Positions 36,963 to 48,227 of a stretch of 64,000 bases of DNA are shown piece by piece. The stretch is taken from positions 6,778 to 70,777 of the forward strand of contig NZ_LMUU01000051.1 in the NCBI RefSeq assembly GCF_009765775.1. The letters are read 5' to 3'. The first letter of the stretch is position 1; each line of letters begins with the position of its first letter. The stretch comes from Beijerinckia sp. L45. GTDB taxonomy: Bacteria > Pseudomonadota > Alphaproteobacteria > Rhizobiales > Beijerinckiaceae. The notes beneath the pieces were generated by a model. It ran no database searches, was not told where the DNA came from, and saw only the letters and a program-made list of their open reading frames with translations. Made by a program: the position numbers and the translations under genes.

Positions 36963-38888
36963 TCACGACCCGTTGCCGCCACCGCCGGCATCGCCGCCGA
37001 TCGCCGCCGCCAGAGCCTGCGCGTTGATCTTGATCCCGAAATTCTGTTCGAGCCGGGCGAGGTACTGCGCCAGCGCATCGTCGAGATAGCCACCCTTGAC
37101 CTGCTCGATGATCTTCTTGAATTCGGGATTGTTGGCGTCCATCGGCGGCACCACGGCGTCGAGCACCTGGAACAGGATGCGCCCGCCGGCCGGATCGGCC
37201 GACGAGCCGGTCTTGTGCAGGCCGATGCCGAACACGGCGGCCACGACATTGGACGGCACCGACGGCGACCCGCCGCGCCTGACGTCGGCGCTATGCTGGA
37301 TCTTCAGGTTGCCCTGTTCCGCTGCGACGGCCGCGAAAGCCTTGCCGCCGTTGATGGCCTTCACCAGCTCTTCGCTTTTGGCCGCCAGACGCTTCGCGGT
37401 CTCGTCCTTGCGCCAGCCGGCTTCCACCTTGGCCCGCACGTCGGCGAGCGGCAGCAGGCGGGACGGCTCGATCGAGGCGACCTCGTACCAGGCATACCCA
37501 CCGTTGGCGGTCGAGATCATGTCGGTGTCGGCGCCGACGTCCGAGGCGAATGCCGCCTTCAGCAGTGTCGGGCCGTCGACGATGCCTTCGACCGGTTTGT
37601 CGGCCTTGTCGTGGCCCTGGGCGTCGACCGCATCGATGACCCGGGTCTGGGTGCCGACAGTGGCCGCGGCTTCCGTCAGGGTCTTGCCGGCCGAGCGCTG
37701 CTCCTCGATCTTGTCACGCAGCTTGGTCGCCTCGGCCTTGGCGCGGATGATCGCGATCTCGTCCTTCAGCTGAGCCGACACTTCCATCAGCGGCTGCTGC
37801 GTCTGCGGCAGGATCTTGCCGACATGCACCAGCACGCTGCCGAACTGCGTCTTCACCGGAGCGCTCACGCCGCCCTCGGGAAGGGCGAACGCCGCGTCCG
37901 AGACAGATTTTTCGGCAAGCTGGCCTTTGGTGACGGTGCCGAGGTCGACGTCCTTATCGGAAAGCTTGCGCTCCGCGATGAGCGCTTCGAAGGTCTCGCC
38001 CCCGTCGAGCTTGGCCTTCGCCGCCGTGGCCGCCGCCTCGTCGGGAAACACGATCTGCTGCAGCGCGCGCTTCTCCGGAACGATGAAGCGGATCGCTTTG
38101 GTCTCGTCATAGCGCTTCTGGACATCGGCGTCGGTGACCGCATCCGGCTTCACCAGGCTCGCAGGAATGACCGCCAGCGTTACCAGCTTGCGGAATTCGT
38201 TGGCCTGATAGAAGTCCTTGCGGTCCTGGTAGTATTTCTGGAGCTCGGCGTCGCTCGGCTTGGGGATCTCGCCCGCTGCCGCCGGCGGCAGTTCGAAGAA
38301 GTCGATCGCGCGGGTTTCCAGCTGGTAGCGATTGATCGCTTCCGACAGCGCCTGGGGAACCTCGACGCCCCCGATCACCGCGTCCGAGACGTCCTGGCGC
38401 AGAAGCACGTTGCGCTGCTCCTTAACGTAGCCGGCTTCGGTCAGGCCGTTGTCGCGCATCAGGGCTGCAAAGCGGAACTTGTCGAACTGGCCGTTGGCCC
38501 CCTTGAAACTGTCGTCTCTGAAGATCGACTTGGCGATGTCGGCGTCGCCGATCGCGAGCCCCATCTTTTGCGACTGCTGGTCGAGCACGGCTTCCGTCAG
38601 CAAGCGGGCAAGGACCTGACGATCGAGGCCCATGCGGCGGGCTTCGTCGTTGGTGATCCCACGCTTGGCCTTCTGCTCCATGCGCTGGAGCTCGGCCTGA
38701 TAGGCGTTGCGGAACGTGTCGACCGAGATCCGCACCGATCCGATCTTGGCGAGCTCGTTGGCATTGAAGCCGGTAAAGATGTCGCCGATGCCCCAGAAGC
38801 CGAAGCTGATGATGATGAAGCCGAGGACGATCGCCATCACCGCTCGCCCCATCCAACTTTGCGACGCGGCGCGCATCCGATTCATCAT
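36963..38888 (-). CDS. ppiD: PpiD/SurA-type peptidyl-prolyl isomerase, membrane-anchored
   Basis: A 641-residue periplasmic folding factor. A single N-terminal anchor (about 13-34, WMGRAVMAIVLGFIIISFGF) is followed by a SurA-like chaperone N-domain, a parvulin-like domain around 270-370 (VPEKRALQQIVF ... LPEGGVSAPVKTQFGSVLVHV), a second repeat and a C-terminal tail ending in Gly. It likely helps folding of newly exported proteins near the Sec translocon. Two ATGs in tandem (38888, 38885) are possible starts. It diverges from tpiA and is followed at 8 nt by trpE. Confidence 0.9.
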   Translation of the reverse strand: MMNRMRAASQSWMGRAVMAIVLGFIIISFGFWGIGDIFTGFNANELAKIGSVRISVDTFRNAYQAELQRMEQKAKRGITNDEARRMGLDRQVLARLLTEAVLDQQSQKMGLAIGDADIAKSIFRDDSFKGANGQFDKFRFAALMRDNGLTEAGYVKEQRNVLLRQDVSDAVIGGVEVPQALSEAINRYQLETRAIDFFELPPAAAGEIPKPSDAELQKYYQDRKDFYQANEFRKLVTLAVIPASLVKPDAVTDADVQKRYDETKAIRFIVPEKRALQQIVFPDEAAATAAKAKLDGGETFEALIAERKLSDKDVDLGTVTKGQLAEKSVSDAAFALPEGGVSAPVKTQFGSVLVHVGKILPQTQQPLMEVSAQLKDEIAIIRAKAEATKLRDKIEEQRSAGKTLTEAAATVGTQTRVIDAVDAQGHDKADKPVEGIVDGPTLLKAAFASDVGADTDMISTANGGYAWYEVASIEPSRLLPLADVRAKVEAGWRKDETAKRLAAKSEELVKAINGGKAFAAVAAEQGNLKIQHSADVRRGGSPSVPSNVVAAVFGIGLHKTGSSADPAGGRILFQVLDAVVPPMDANNPEFKKIIEQVKGGYLDDALAQYLARLEQNFGIKINAQALAAAIGGDAGGGGNGS

Positions 38889-39141
38889 GGCTTGAACTCG
38901 TCTCTGGTTTCGTTTTTGCCGCGCGGGGTTGATGTGGACCCGACGGTCGTCATCGCTTCGAGGCGTTTGCGGCGCGACTATAGAAAGGCGGGGGCGTCGA
39001 AGCAACGGATCGTGCGCGACCTTTGCGGTTCTCCGCCGGCGATGCTAACGGGGGTCGCGACCTATTTGAAACACCGAGCGCATTCGACCCCGATCTTCGA
39101 AATCCGGGCAGCGGGCCTGGCTCCAAGGAGGCTTTTCGTCG

Positions 39142-39924
39142 ATGGCACGACCGCAACCGCTTGTGGCCGGAAATTGGAAGATGAACGGGATGCTCGCCGA
39201 TCTCGCCGAGATCGAGGCGGTTCGCGACGCCGTCGATGCCGGCGGCGGGGGCGGTGCCGAAGTTCTGATCTGTCCGCCGGCGACGCTGATCGTGGCCGCG
39301 GCGAAACTCGTGCAGGGATCGCGTCTCAAGATCGGCGGTCAGACCTGCCGCTCCGAAATTTCTGGCGCCCATACCGGCGACGTGTCGGCCGCCATGTTGA
39401 AAGACGCCGGTGCAACCTACGTGATTCTCGGCCATTCCGAGCGCCGCGCCAGCTACGGCGAGACCAATGCCGCGGTCCGCGCCCGTGCGATTTCCGCGTT
39501 GGATCTCGGCATGTCGGCCATCATCTGCGTCGGTGAGACCAAGGCGGAACGCGAAGCCGGCCGCGCAACGTCCATCGTCGGACGCCAACTTCTCGGCTCC
39601 GTACCAGCGCATCCCGACCCAAGCCGGCTGGTCATCGCTTACGAGCCGGTCTGGGCGATCGGCACCGGGCTCACCCCGACCAACGCCGACGTCGCGGCGA
39701 TGCATCGCTTCATTCGCGGCGAGATCGAGCGCCTCGTGCCGGCCGGCGGTAGCGACGTCCGATTGCTCTACGGCGGCTCCGTACGACCGCGCAACGCCGC
39801 CGAGCTGATGGCGATCGCCGATGTGGATGGCGGTCTGATCGGCGGCGCGAGCCTCGACGTCGACGACTTCATGGCGATCGCCGGCGTCTATCGCGAGGAC
39901 GTCAAGGCTGCGGCCTCGGCATAG
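39142..39924 (+). CDS. tpiA: Triosephosphate isomerase
   Basis: Interconverts dihydroxyacetone phosphate and glyceraldehyde-3-phosphate. The 260-residue barrel has NWKMNG with Lys and Asn, GHSERR with the electrophilic His, AYEPVWAIGTG with the catalytic Glu, and the phosphate loops LYGGSV and GGASLD. AAGGAGG stands upstream of the ATG. It diverges from ppiD, the usual arrangement in the order. Confidence 0.97.
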   Translation: MARPQPLVAGNWKMNGMLADLAEIEAVRDAVDAGGGGGAEVLICPPATLIVAAAKLVQGSRLKIGGQTCRSEISGAHTGDVSAAMLKDAGATYVILGHSERRASYGETNAAVRARAISALDLGMSAIICVGETKAEREAGRATSIVGRQLLGSVPAHPDPSRLVIAYEPVWAIGTGLTPTNADVAAMHRFIRGEIERLVPAGGSDVRLLYGGSVRPRNAAELMAIADVDGGLIGGASLDVDDFMAIAGVYREDVKAAASA

Positions 39925-39980
39925 CGGCTGGGTCTTCCGGGGCCCCCAAGGCGTCCCCGGAAACAATATCACGAGACCAA

Positions 39981-40361
39981 TTAGTCCAGCTTCTCGACAA
40001 GGTACGACCGCACGCTTGCGGCCTTGTCGAGGTCCGCCTTCAGCTTGGTGTAGGTGGGCGATGCCAGCCAGGTCCGTGCATCGGCGACGGCAGGAAAGCT
40101 GATGACCGAGAGGTTCGACGGCGCGCCGCCGAACAGCGATTCGACCTTTTCGCGCATCACGAACTCGCCCTTGAAGTCCTTCAGGCTGGCGCGGATTTCG
40201 GCCGCCAGAGGCTTGAAAGCCGCGGGATCCGTGATGTCGAACTCATAAAGCAGAAACGCTCCCTTGTTGAGGGGCGCCTTGATCTGGGCGAAGGCGGACG
40301 GCATCGCCACGGGTGCAAGAGCGAGAGACAGGATCAATCCGAAACGCAGGGCAATCTTCAT
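39981..40361 (-). CDS. Secreted DUF1330-family protein
   Basis: A 126-residue protein with a signal peptide (1-25, ending SAFAQ) and a ferredoxin-like dimeric alpha/beta domain of the DUF1330 type (FLLYEFDITDPAAF ... SFPAVADARTWLASPTY). Function is unknown; family members resemble small monooxygenase-like or stress-associated proteins and are usually cytoplasmic, so export is a minor oddity. GGGAGGACACC precedes the ATG at 40361. It is inserted between tpiA and secG, which are usually adjacent. Confidence 0.8.
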   Translation of the reverse strand: MKIALRFGLILSLALAPVAMPSAFAQIKAPLNKGAFLLYEFDITDPAAFKPLAAEIRASLKDFKGEFVMREKVESLFGGAPSNLSVISFPAVADARTWLASPTYTKLKADLDKAASVRSYLVEKLD

Positions 40362-40688
40362 GGTGTCCTCCCGACGCGAGGCCGCCCGCTGATGCGGGAC
40401 AGGATGCCGTCGCGACCCGCCCGGCGTGCCGCCCGGCGAGAATGATGCCCAAAGCATGGCCCCTGGCGGAGCGCAAGGCGGATCGCCCGATGCAAGATGG
40501 ATTGCGGATCGAAGTGACATCTCTTAGAAGGAAGGCGCGGGCGGACTGAAGGCCAGATCGCCCCTTTCGCGTTGCCGATGCCAGGGTCTCTTTCGACACC
40601 TGGCGGGTGGTGACACGAGCGCATTCCTTTCTCCGTTATACGGTGCATGGCGTCCTCCGAGACGCGGTACTGACTTGGATAGTTTTCG
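40362..40688. other. Intergenic region between DUF1330 gene and secG, no gene seen
   Basis: This 327-bp divergent spacer must carry the promoters of both genes. Short frames are open on both strands, but none has an RBS with a recognisable product. No clear hairpin or repeat was found. Confidence 0.5.
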
Positions 40689-41102
40689 ATGCAGACGGTT
40701 CTGATCGTTGTTCACCTGATGATCGTCATCGCGCTCGTCGCGGTGGTATTGCTCCAGCGCTCCGAGGGCGGAGCGCTCGGCGTCGGCGGCGGCAGCGGTT
40801 TCATGACCGGACGCGGCCAGGCCAACGTGCTGACGCGCGCCACCGGCATTCTTGCCGCTCTGTTCTTCGTCACCAGCCTGAGCCTCACGGTTCTGGCCGG
40901 CTTCGGCCACGGGCAGCGTTCGATCCTCGACGGCAACGCGCCGGCTGGCGACAGCACGCCCGCAGCGCCGGCGGCCTTGCCGCCCAAGGGCGAAGGCAGC
41001 GTTCTCGACCAGCTGCGCAAGATCGAAGAACAGAAGGCCAGCCAGCCAGTCGCTCCGGCCCCCGAAGCGCCGACCGGCCCGGCCCCGCCGCGCGGCCAGT
41101 AA
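40689..41102 (+). CDS. secG: Preprotein translocase subunit SecG
   Basis: A small SecYEG membrane subunit that helps protein export. The 137 residues have two transmembrane helices (about 2-22 and 53-75) and the conserved loop LLQRSEGGALGVGGGSG plus GFMTGRGQANVLTRAT. A Pro/Ala-rich cytoplasmic tail, typical of alphaproteobacteria, makes up the last 55 residues. It is followed by pyrG. Confidence 0.94.
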   Translation: MQTVLIVVHLMIVIALVAVVLLQRSEGGALGVGGGSGFMTGRGQANVLTRATGILAALFFVTSLSLTVLAGFGHGQRSILDGNAPAGDSTPAAPAALPPKGEGSVLDQLRKIEEQKASQPVAPAPEAPTGPAPPRGQ

Positions 41103-41211
41103 GCCGCGCGACCAAGACAACACGTTTCCTGTTTCCGGCCCCGTCTGCTTTGTGTGGACGGCATGGTTGGTTGCGGATTTGGGGCTCCCCAAACTCGTAA
41201 AACATCGATAG

Positions 41212-42852
<1,641 letters not shown>

Positions 42853-42970
42853 ACGACCGCCGTCGGGGGACATCTACCCGGCGCCTTGAGACGCAATCGC
42901 CGTAAGGCGAATACCTGTGAATATGCAACCTATGATATAAGGCGCCTCTGCACGTCGGGGGAGCGCCTCT

Positions 42971-45364
42971 ATGCTGAAACATCGCAGAGTCTTTGTTCTT
43001 TTAACGTTTCTTCTTTTCCCGGCCGCACTCGCCGAAGTCCAGGAGGCGTCGCCTCAAACCGCTTCGCCAGTGCCGAGCGCGAAATCCGATGCCCTGGTCG
43101 GCGGCATTCACGGAAGCGTCGTGGCCGCGCTCACCTCGAAGTTTGGGACAGACGATATCGGCATTCCCGGTGCCGCCGTGACATTGCAGCAGAACGACAA
43201 AGCGGGTGGGGCGGGGACGCCCGCGGGCGCCACAAATGCAAGCGGCTTCTTTGCGTCGCCCTTGCAACCGGCCGGCAGCTATCGTGTCTGTGCCAAGGCT
43301 CCTGGCTTCGCGGAGGGCTGCACGGCCAAGCCTGTTACGGTCGCGCAAGGGTCTGTTTACGTCGATCCACCCCTTGCCCTGCAGCCCCTCGGCAGCGTGC
43401 TTTATGGCGTCGTCACGCTGCAATCCGGCGATATCGCCGCGCGTTCGGCGGGCGCAGTCGGCACCACCGCAAGCGCAGCCACTGTCGTTTTGAAAGATGC
43501 TTCTGGCCACGTTGTCGCCGGCCCGGTCCCGGTCGACAGCAGCGGGCGCTACGTTCTTGGAGGCGTATCGCCAGGCGCCAATCTTACGCTGACGGCTGCC
43601 CTTGGACAGGCCAGCGTTTCCAAGACGTTGACCCTTTCTGGGGCCGATCTCAATACGGGAGCCGCAAACGATCTGGTCTTGCCCTCGGCGTCACCGACCG
43701 TCACCGGCGTCACCATCGCTGCGGACGGCAAGCCCGTGACCCGAGTCGCGCCCGGCAGCACCGTGACGGTCACGGTGGCCGCAACCACGCCGACGCCGGA
43801 GCCCTTGCACTACCGTTGGATCACGAATTCGTCGGGACTTGCTGCCGAAGACAAAGCCAGCGTGATCTGGACGCTACCGACCGCCGACGTTGCCAACGTG
43901 CTGTTCGGCGAGGTTTCGACCGAACGCGGCGGTGCGACACGTTTCAGCGTCACCATTCCGCAGAGCGACAGGGCGACGGACACGCCCGGCAGCCTGACCA
44001 TCGTTCCCAGTGGTCGCGCCTTGCTGCCCCGAAGCGACGGGTCCGATCGTGCCGCGTCACGTCTGGTGGTTGGTGAGACAACCACCGGTCCTATCGGTCT
44101 GATCAAAAACGGCGCGGTCTCCGGCAGTGGTCCGTCGAACATCTGCATTCCCTGCATCTTCAGCACCGCCTATGCACCACCGCCGCACCAAGGTGATTTC
44201 ATCGATCCGGTTGCGATGATGAGCAACGCCTGCACGGATGAAACCAGCTGTAAGGCGGAGGCGACCGCTTACTACAAAACGATCGGCGCCCTCGATAGCG
44301 CCGGCAATCCCACCTCCACCTTGGGCACGCTCAAGGCCTGGAAGCAGACGTTCGGCTTTTCGGCGGACCCGACGACGCCGGCTGCCGGCGAGATCCACGC
44401 GACCTACTTCAACAACGCCGACCTTCAATTCGGACGCGACATGCATTGCCGCAGTGCCACGTCGATCAGCTCGACCTCGATCGCATGCTACGTGTCGAAT
44501 TACGGCGACGGGACGCACACGTTCGGCAGCGACCCGCAGACGGCCATCGCTCGGGCGATCGCCAACGCGGGACGCATCGCGACCGTGGCAATGACGTTCA
44601 GCCAAAGCCATCTGCTTCTGCTTGGGCAGCCGTCGCCGCCGCCCCAGGTCAACTTCTTCGTGTTCAATGCTGGCCTGAGCGACGTGAACGACGGCGCCCT
44701 GGTGACCGAGGCTGTGCTCGACAGCCAGGGGCCCAAAGCTCTTCCCGGCCTGTGCATCTCGTGTCACGCGGGAGCTTATGATGGCGCGGCGCACAACGTA
44801 AAGCTGGCGAATTTTCTGCCTTTCGATTCGCCGAGCTTTATCTTCAGCATCGCGAACCTGAATTTTCTGGAATCAAGCCAGCGCGAAGCGGTCCGATCCC
44901 TCAACGCCCTCGTCCATTCAGCCTCGCCGCGACCGACCATCCCGCAGTTGATCGATGGCTGGTATCAATGGTGCGGCGGCGTCGACAAGAAGAAATGCTA
45001 CATCGACGACATCGGGCATCCCTATTTTCCGAACGCCGCTTGCAAGTCCGGTACAGCCGCGTCGGATCAATCCTGTGGTTGGCCGGCGACGTGGGGCGGG
45101 ATCAACGCCGAAAGCTTCTATCAACGCGTGCCGCGGGTGTACTGTCGGACCTGCCACGTCGCGCAGTCGACTTTCCTCAACGTCGATTCGTTCATCGACT
45201 GGAAAAACCAGGAGCCTTTCATCAAATCGTATGTCCTTGCTTCGCAAGGAACACCGTCTGCCGCGAACTACATGCCGTTCGCCGAGGTCCCATATAAGGG
45301 ATTCTGGTTCGATTTTCAGGCGCAGACCGCGCTCAGCAGTTTCCTGGCAACGGTCGGTCCCTGA
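42971..45364 (+). CDS. Large secreted protein with carboxypeptidase-regulatory-like repeats and two haem c motifs
   Basis: A 797-residue exported protein with a signal peptide (1-21, ending LAEV). Residues about 45-265 form two or three beta-sandwich segments of the carboxypeptidase-regulatory type (IPGAAVTLQQ ... GATNASGFF; ATVVLKDASGHVV ... SSGRYVLGGV). The C-terminal half has CISCH (595-599) and CRTCH (725-729), both able to bind covalent haem, plus several other Cys (CIPC, CWQ-like pairs) that may form disulfides. The long distance between the haem sites is unusual. Function is unknown; a surface or periplasmic electron carrier or oxidase is possible. It stands alone after pyrG. Confidence 0.75.
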   Translation: MLKHRRVFVLLTFLLFPAALAEVQEASPQTASPVPSAKSDALVGGIHGSVVAALTSKFGTDDIGIPGAAVTLQQNDKAGGAGTPAGATNASGFFASPLQPAGSYRVCAKAPGFAEGCTAKPVTVAQGSVYVDPPLALQPLGSVLYGVVTLQSGDIAARSAGAVGTTASAATVVLKDASGHVVAGPVPVDSSGRYVLGGVSPGANLTLTAALGQASVSKTLTLSGADLNTGAANDLVLPSASPTVTGVTIAADGKPVTRVAPGSTVTVTVAATTPTPEPLHYRWITNSSGLAAEDKASVIWTLPTADVANVLFGEVSTERGGATRFSVTIPQSDRATDTPGSLTIVPSGRALLPRSDGSDRAASRLVVGETTTGPIGLIKNGAVSGSGPSNICIPCIFSTAYAPPPHQGDFIDPVAMMSNACTDETSCKAEATAYYKTIGALDSAGNPTSTLGTLKAWKQTFGFSADPTTPAAGEIHATYFNNADLQFGRDMHCRSATSISSTSIACYVSNYGDGTHTFGSDPQTAIARAIANAGRIATVAMTFSQSHLLLLGQPSPPPQVNFFVFNAGLSDVNDGALVTEAVLDSQGPKALPGLCISCHAGAYDGAAHNVKLANFLPFDSPSFIFSIANLNFLESSQREAVRSLNALVHSASPRPTIPQLIDGWYQWCGGVDKKKCYIDDIGHPYFPNAACKSGTAASDQSCGWPATWGGINAESFYQRVPRVYCRTCHVAQSTFLNVDSFIDWKNQEPFIKSYVLASQGTPSAANYMPFAEVPYKGFWFDFQAQTALSSFLATVGP

Positions 45365-45548
45365 GGGCATCGCGTCAGGGATGACCGTTGAACGCTGACC
45401 GGGAGTGCTGACCCGGGAGCGAAGTCTGCCGTCGCGAACCTGACGTTCGTCTGGCCTTCGCCACCCGTGGCGCATGAGGCCTGTTTACATCCGGCCCCGC
45501 TCTCCATATCACTCGCGTCCCATTCGCTCACCGAAAGCCATTCATCCC

Positions 45549-46680
45549 ATGCGCGCCGAAGCCGAAGCGCTCGTCGAATCGATCAAGCAATCCATGGGAT
45601 TGCTGAGGAGGCATCTTTGACGTCGATACTGCGACGCGCCGCTTAGCCGAACTCAATGCCAAGGTCGAAGACCCCGATCTGTGGAACGACGCGGATGCCG
45701 CGCAGAAAATCATGCGCGAGCGGACCGAGCTCGAGGATCGCCTCGGCTCCATCGCCCGCTTCGAGCGTGATCTCGAGGATGCCGCGACCCTCGTCGAACT
45801 CGGCGAGATGGAGGAGGATGCCGACACCGAGCAGGAAGGCATCGCCCAGCTGAAGGCGCTCAAGGTCGAGGCGGAGCGCCGCCAGGTCGAGGCGCTGCTG
45901 TCCGGCGAGGTCGACGGCAACGACACCTATATCGAAGTGCATTCCGGTGCCGGCGGCACGGAGAGCTGCGACTGGGCGCGCATGTTGTTTCGCATGTACG
46001 CCCGCTGGGGTGAGCGCCACAAGTTCAAGGTCGAGATCATCGAAGAGACGTCCGGCGACGAAGCCGGCATCAAGTCCGCGACCCTCGTGGTCAAAGGCCA
46101 CAACGCTCACGGCTGGGCCAAGACCGAATCGGGCGTACATCGCCTCGTGCGGATCTCGCCGTTCGATTCGAACGCGCGGCGTCACACCAGCTTCGCCTCG
46201 GTCTGGGTCTATCCGGTCATCGATGACAAGGTCGAGATCGACGTGAAGGAGTCCGACTGCCGCATCGACACGTATCGTTCGTCCGGCGCCGGTGGCCAGC
46301 ACGTCAACACCACCGACTCGGCGGTGCGTATCACCCACATCCCGTCGGGGATCGTGGTGGCATGCCAGGGCGAACGCTCGCAGCACAAGAACCGCGCGAC
46401 CGCTTGGAACATGCTGCGCGCCCGGCTCTACGAAGCCGAGATGATGCGGCGCGAGGCCGAAAACAGCAAGACCGAAGCCTCAAAGACGGAGATCGGCTGG
46501 GGTCACCAGATCCGCTCGTATGTTCTGCAGCCCTATCAGCTGGTAAAGGACCTGCGCACCGGCCACACCTCGGGCGCGCCCGACGACGTGCTCGACGGCG
46601 GGCTCGATTCCTTCATGGAAGCCTCGCTGGCGCAGCGCGTCTACGGCGGCGGCCCGGGCGAAGTGGAAGACGTCGACTAG
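45549..46680 (+). CDS. prfB: Peptide chain release factor 2, with programmed +1 frameshift
   Basis: Ends translation at UGA and UAA. Frame 0 runs from ATG 45549 through 23 codons to CTT TGA (45615-45620). The ribosome must slip +1 so that GAC at 45619 is read, after which 353 codons reach TAG at 46680 (376 residues). The slippery CTTTGAC and internal SD AGGAGG (45606-45611), 3 nt before CTT, are the classic E. coli arrangement; low RF2 promotes the slip. The protein has the UGA-recognition SPF in RISPFDS and the catalytic GGQ in GAGGQHVN. Autoregulation is inferred from this known mechanism. Confidence 0.97.
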
Positions 46681-46683
46681 AGA

Positions 46684-46723
46684 ATCGGACGCGAAGGCTG
46701 CAGACTTTTGCGTTCGATCCGAT
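46684..46723. repeat. Stem-loop repeat after prfB, related to the one at 35325
   Basis: ATCGGA (46684-46689) pairs with TCCGAT (46718-46723), extended by CGC/GCG pairs around CTGCAGACTTTTG. A second hairpin, GAGCGAT-GGCTT-ATCGCTC, follows within 46744-46763. The shared TGCAGACTTT core with the element at 35325 suggests a dispersed intergenic repeat that may also terminate prfB. Confidence 0.6.
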
Positions 46724-46855
46724 GCTCTAGATTTTTGGAAAAGAGCGATGGCTTATCGCTCAAGCGACGTCACTTGAGCGGCCAGCGCTAGACGGCAACG
46801 ACCCGAAGCCCCAGGGTAATATTCCGCGCCTGGATAGTATGAGGCGCCCGGAGGC

Positions 46856-47731
46856 ATGACGTTGGACACCCCACGGCGCGAGCGTATCTTCAACATCCCG
46901 ACCGTCGTCGTCGTGATCTGCGCGCTGTTGTTTCTGATCCAGGGGCTCGGCGATCTAATCGCACCGGAGACCTACGGCCGCCTGCTGATCCGCTTCGCCT
47001 TCGTGCCCGGCCGCTTCACCTTCGCCTTCGATCCGGACCGGGTGTCCGCCGCCTTCAATCAGATTGCGAAAGGCGACGAGTTGCGGGCGCAGATCGCCGC
47101 GGCGTTTCTCGGCGACGGCACCGCGCAATGGTGGACGGTTCTCACCTACGCCTTCCTGCATGGCAGCTGGATGCATGTGGGGGTCAATTGCCTTTGGCTG
47201 GTCGCTTTCGGCGGCGCCGTGGCGAAGCGCCTGAGCACCCTACGGTTCCTGGCGCTGCTTGCCGTCTGCTCGGTCGCCGGCGCCTTCGTCCACTACCTCA
47301 CCCACGTCGCGGATCTCGAGCCGGTGGTCGGGGCGTCTGCCGCGGTGTCCGGTGCGATGGGCGCGGCGACACGCTTCATGTTCCAAACGGGAGCCCCGCT
47401 TGGGACAGGCTTTGGCCGCAGAGGATCTGTCGATCGCGACGATGTGATGCGCCTGCCGGCCTTGAGCCTGTTCCAGACCCTGACCGATCGCCGCACGCTG
47501 ACCTTCATCGCGATCTGGTTTCTGTCCAACCTGATTTTCGGTGTGTCAGGCGCGATGCCGGGCCTCGGCGACGCGACCGTCGCGTGGGAGGCCCACGTCG
47601 GCGGGTTTCTGGCCGGGCTGCTGCTATTCGGCTGGTTCGATCCCGCGCCGAAACTCGCGCGTCCGGATCACGATATCGTGGCCGACGGGCCCGAGCCGAC
47701 GATCGCGCCAAGCGAAGGAGCCGAGTTTTAA
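46856..47731 (+). CDS. Rhomboid-family intramembrane serine protease
   Basis: A 291-residue polytopic membrane protein. Segment TYAFLHGSWMHVGVNCLWLVAFG is the conserved helix 2 with His/Asn. VGASAAVSGAMGA carries the presumed nucleophile (Ser161, in GAS-A rather than the canonical GxSG), and WEAHVGGFLAG carries the catalytic His247. It probably cleaves transmembrane substrates that are unknown here. GGAGG precedes the ATG by 2 nt, which is short; an alternative start is not obvious. It converges with the response regulator gene. Confidence 0.9.
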   Translation: MTLDTPRRERIFNIPTVVVVICALLFLIQGLGDLIAPETYGRLLIRFAFVPGRFTFAFDPDRVSAAFNQIAKGDELRAQIAAAFLGDGTAQWWTVLTYAFLHGSWMHVGVNCLWLVAFGGAVAKRLSTLRFLALLAVCSVAGAFVHYLTHVADLEPVVGASAAVSGAMGAATRFMFQTGAPLGTGFGRRGSVDRDDVMRLPALSLFQTLTDRRTLTFIAIWFLSNLIFGVSGAMPGLGDATVAWEAHVGGFLAGLLLFGWFDPAPKLARPDHDIVADGPEPTIAPSEGAEF

Positions 47732-47738
47732 ATCGGGA

Positions 47739-48179
47739 TCAAACCGATTTCGGCAGACAGGTCACTTCGAGGCGCAGGATCGCCGCGAGGTCGTCCATGC
47801 GGAACGGCTTCTGGAGCACGGGGCGTTCCGAATGCGACGCCGGGATGCCGGAGCGGCCGTAGCCAGTGGTGAAGATGAAGGGACAGCCGCGCTCTGCCAA
47901 AGCATCGGCCACCGGATCGATTTTCTGCGCGCCCAGATTGACGTCCAGCAAGGCCCCATCGATCGGTTCGCGACCGATGAACTCGATCGCCTCCGCGACA
48001 TGCGACATCGTTCCGGCCACCGCGAAGCCGAGCTCGTCGAGCATATCTTCCAAGGTCAGAGCGATGAACGGTTCATCCTCGACGATCAAGATACGCGGCT
48101 TGGTCACTCCGCCGTTGCCGCTCACCGTCGTATGGCCTTTGCGTTGAACATGAACCGATCTTTGCCCCTCGCTCAACAC
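47739..48179 (-). CDS. Single-domain response regulator
   Basis: A CheY-like receiver with no output domain: acidic pocket ILIVEDEP, phospho-acceptor Asp in GALLDVNLG, conserved Thr in FIFTTGYG and Lys in LQKPF. The 146-residue call starts at a GTG; GTG at 48107, just before TKPRILIVED, may be the true start and would give a normal 122-residue receiver. No histidine kinase is adjacent, so the partner is unknown. Stand-alone receivers of this type are common in rhizobia. Confidence 0.85.
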   Translation of the reverse strand: MLSEGQRSVHVQRKGHTTVSGNGGVTKPRILIVEDEPFIALTLEDMLDELGFAVAGTMSHVAEAIEFIGREPIDGALLDVNLGAQKIDPVADALAERGCPFIFTTGYGRSGIPASHSERPVLQKPFRMDDLAAILRLEVTCLPKSV

Positions 48180-48227
48180 AAAGTCTAGCCAAAGATAGGC
48201 TAAGGGTGAGCCCGTCGCGTATGTTCG

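Noticed and set aside
36956-37249. N-terminal extension of trpE into ppiD
   Set aside because: It overlaps ppiD out of frame. The start at 36955 yields the normal TrpE N-terminus.
35450-38888. Trp-rich leader peptide or attenuator for trpE
   Set aside because: No short ORF with consecutive Trp codons was found before trpE; it directly follows ppiD.
36954-39536. 860-codon open frame on the plus strand opposite ppiD
   Set aside because: It runs antisense through ppiD and into tpiA, has no recognisable domain, and is explained by GC-rich codon use.
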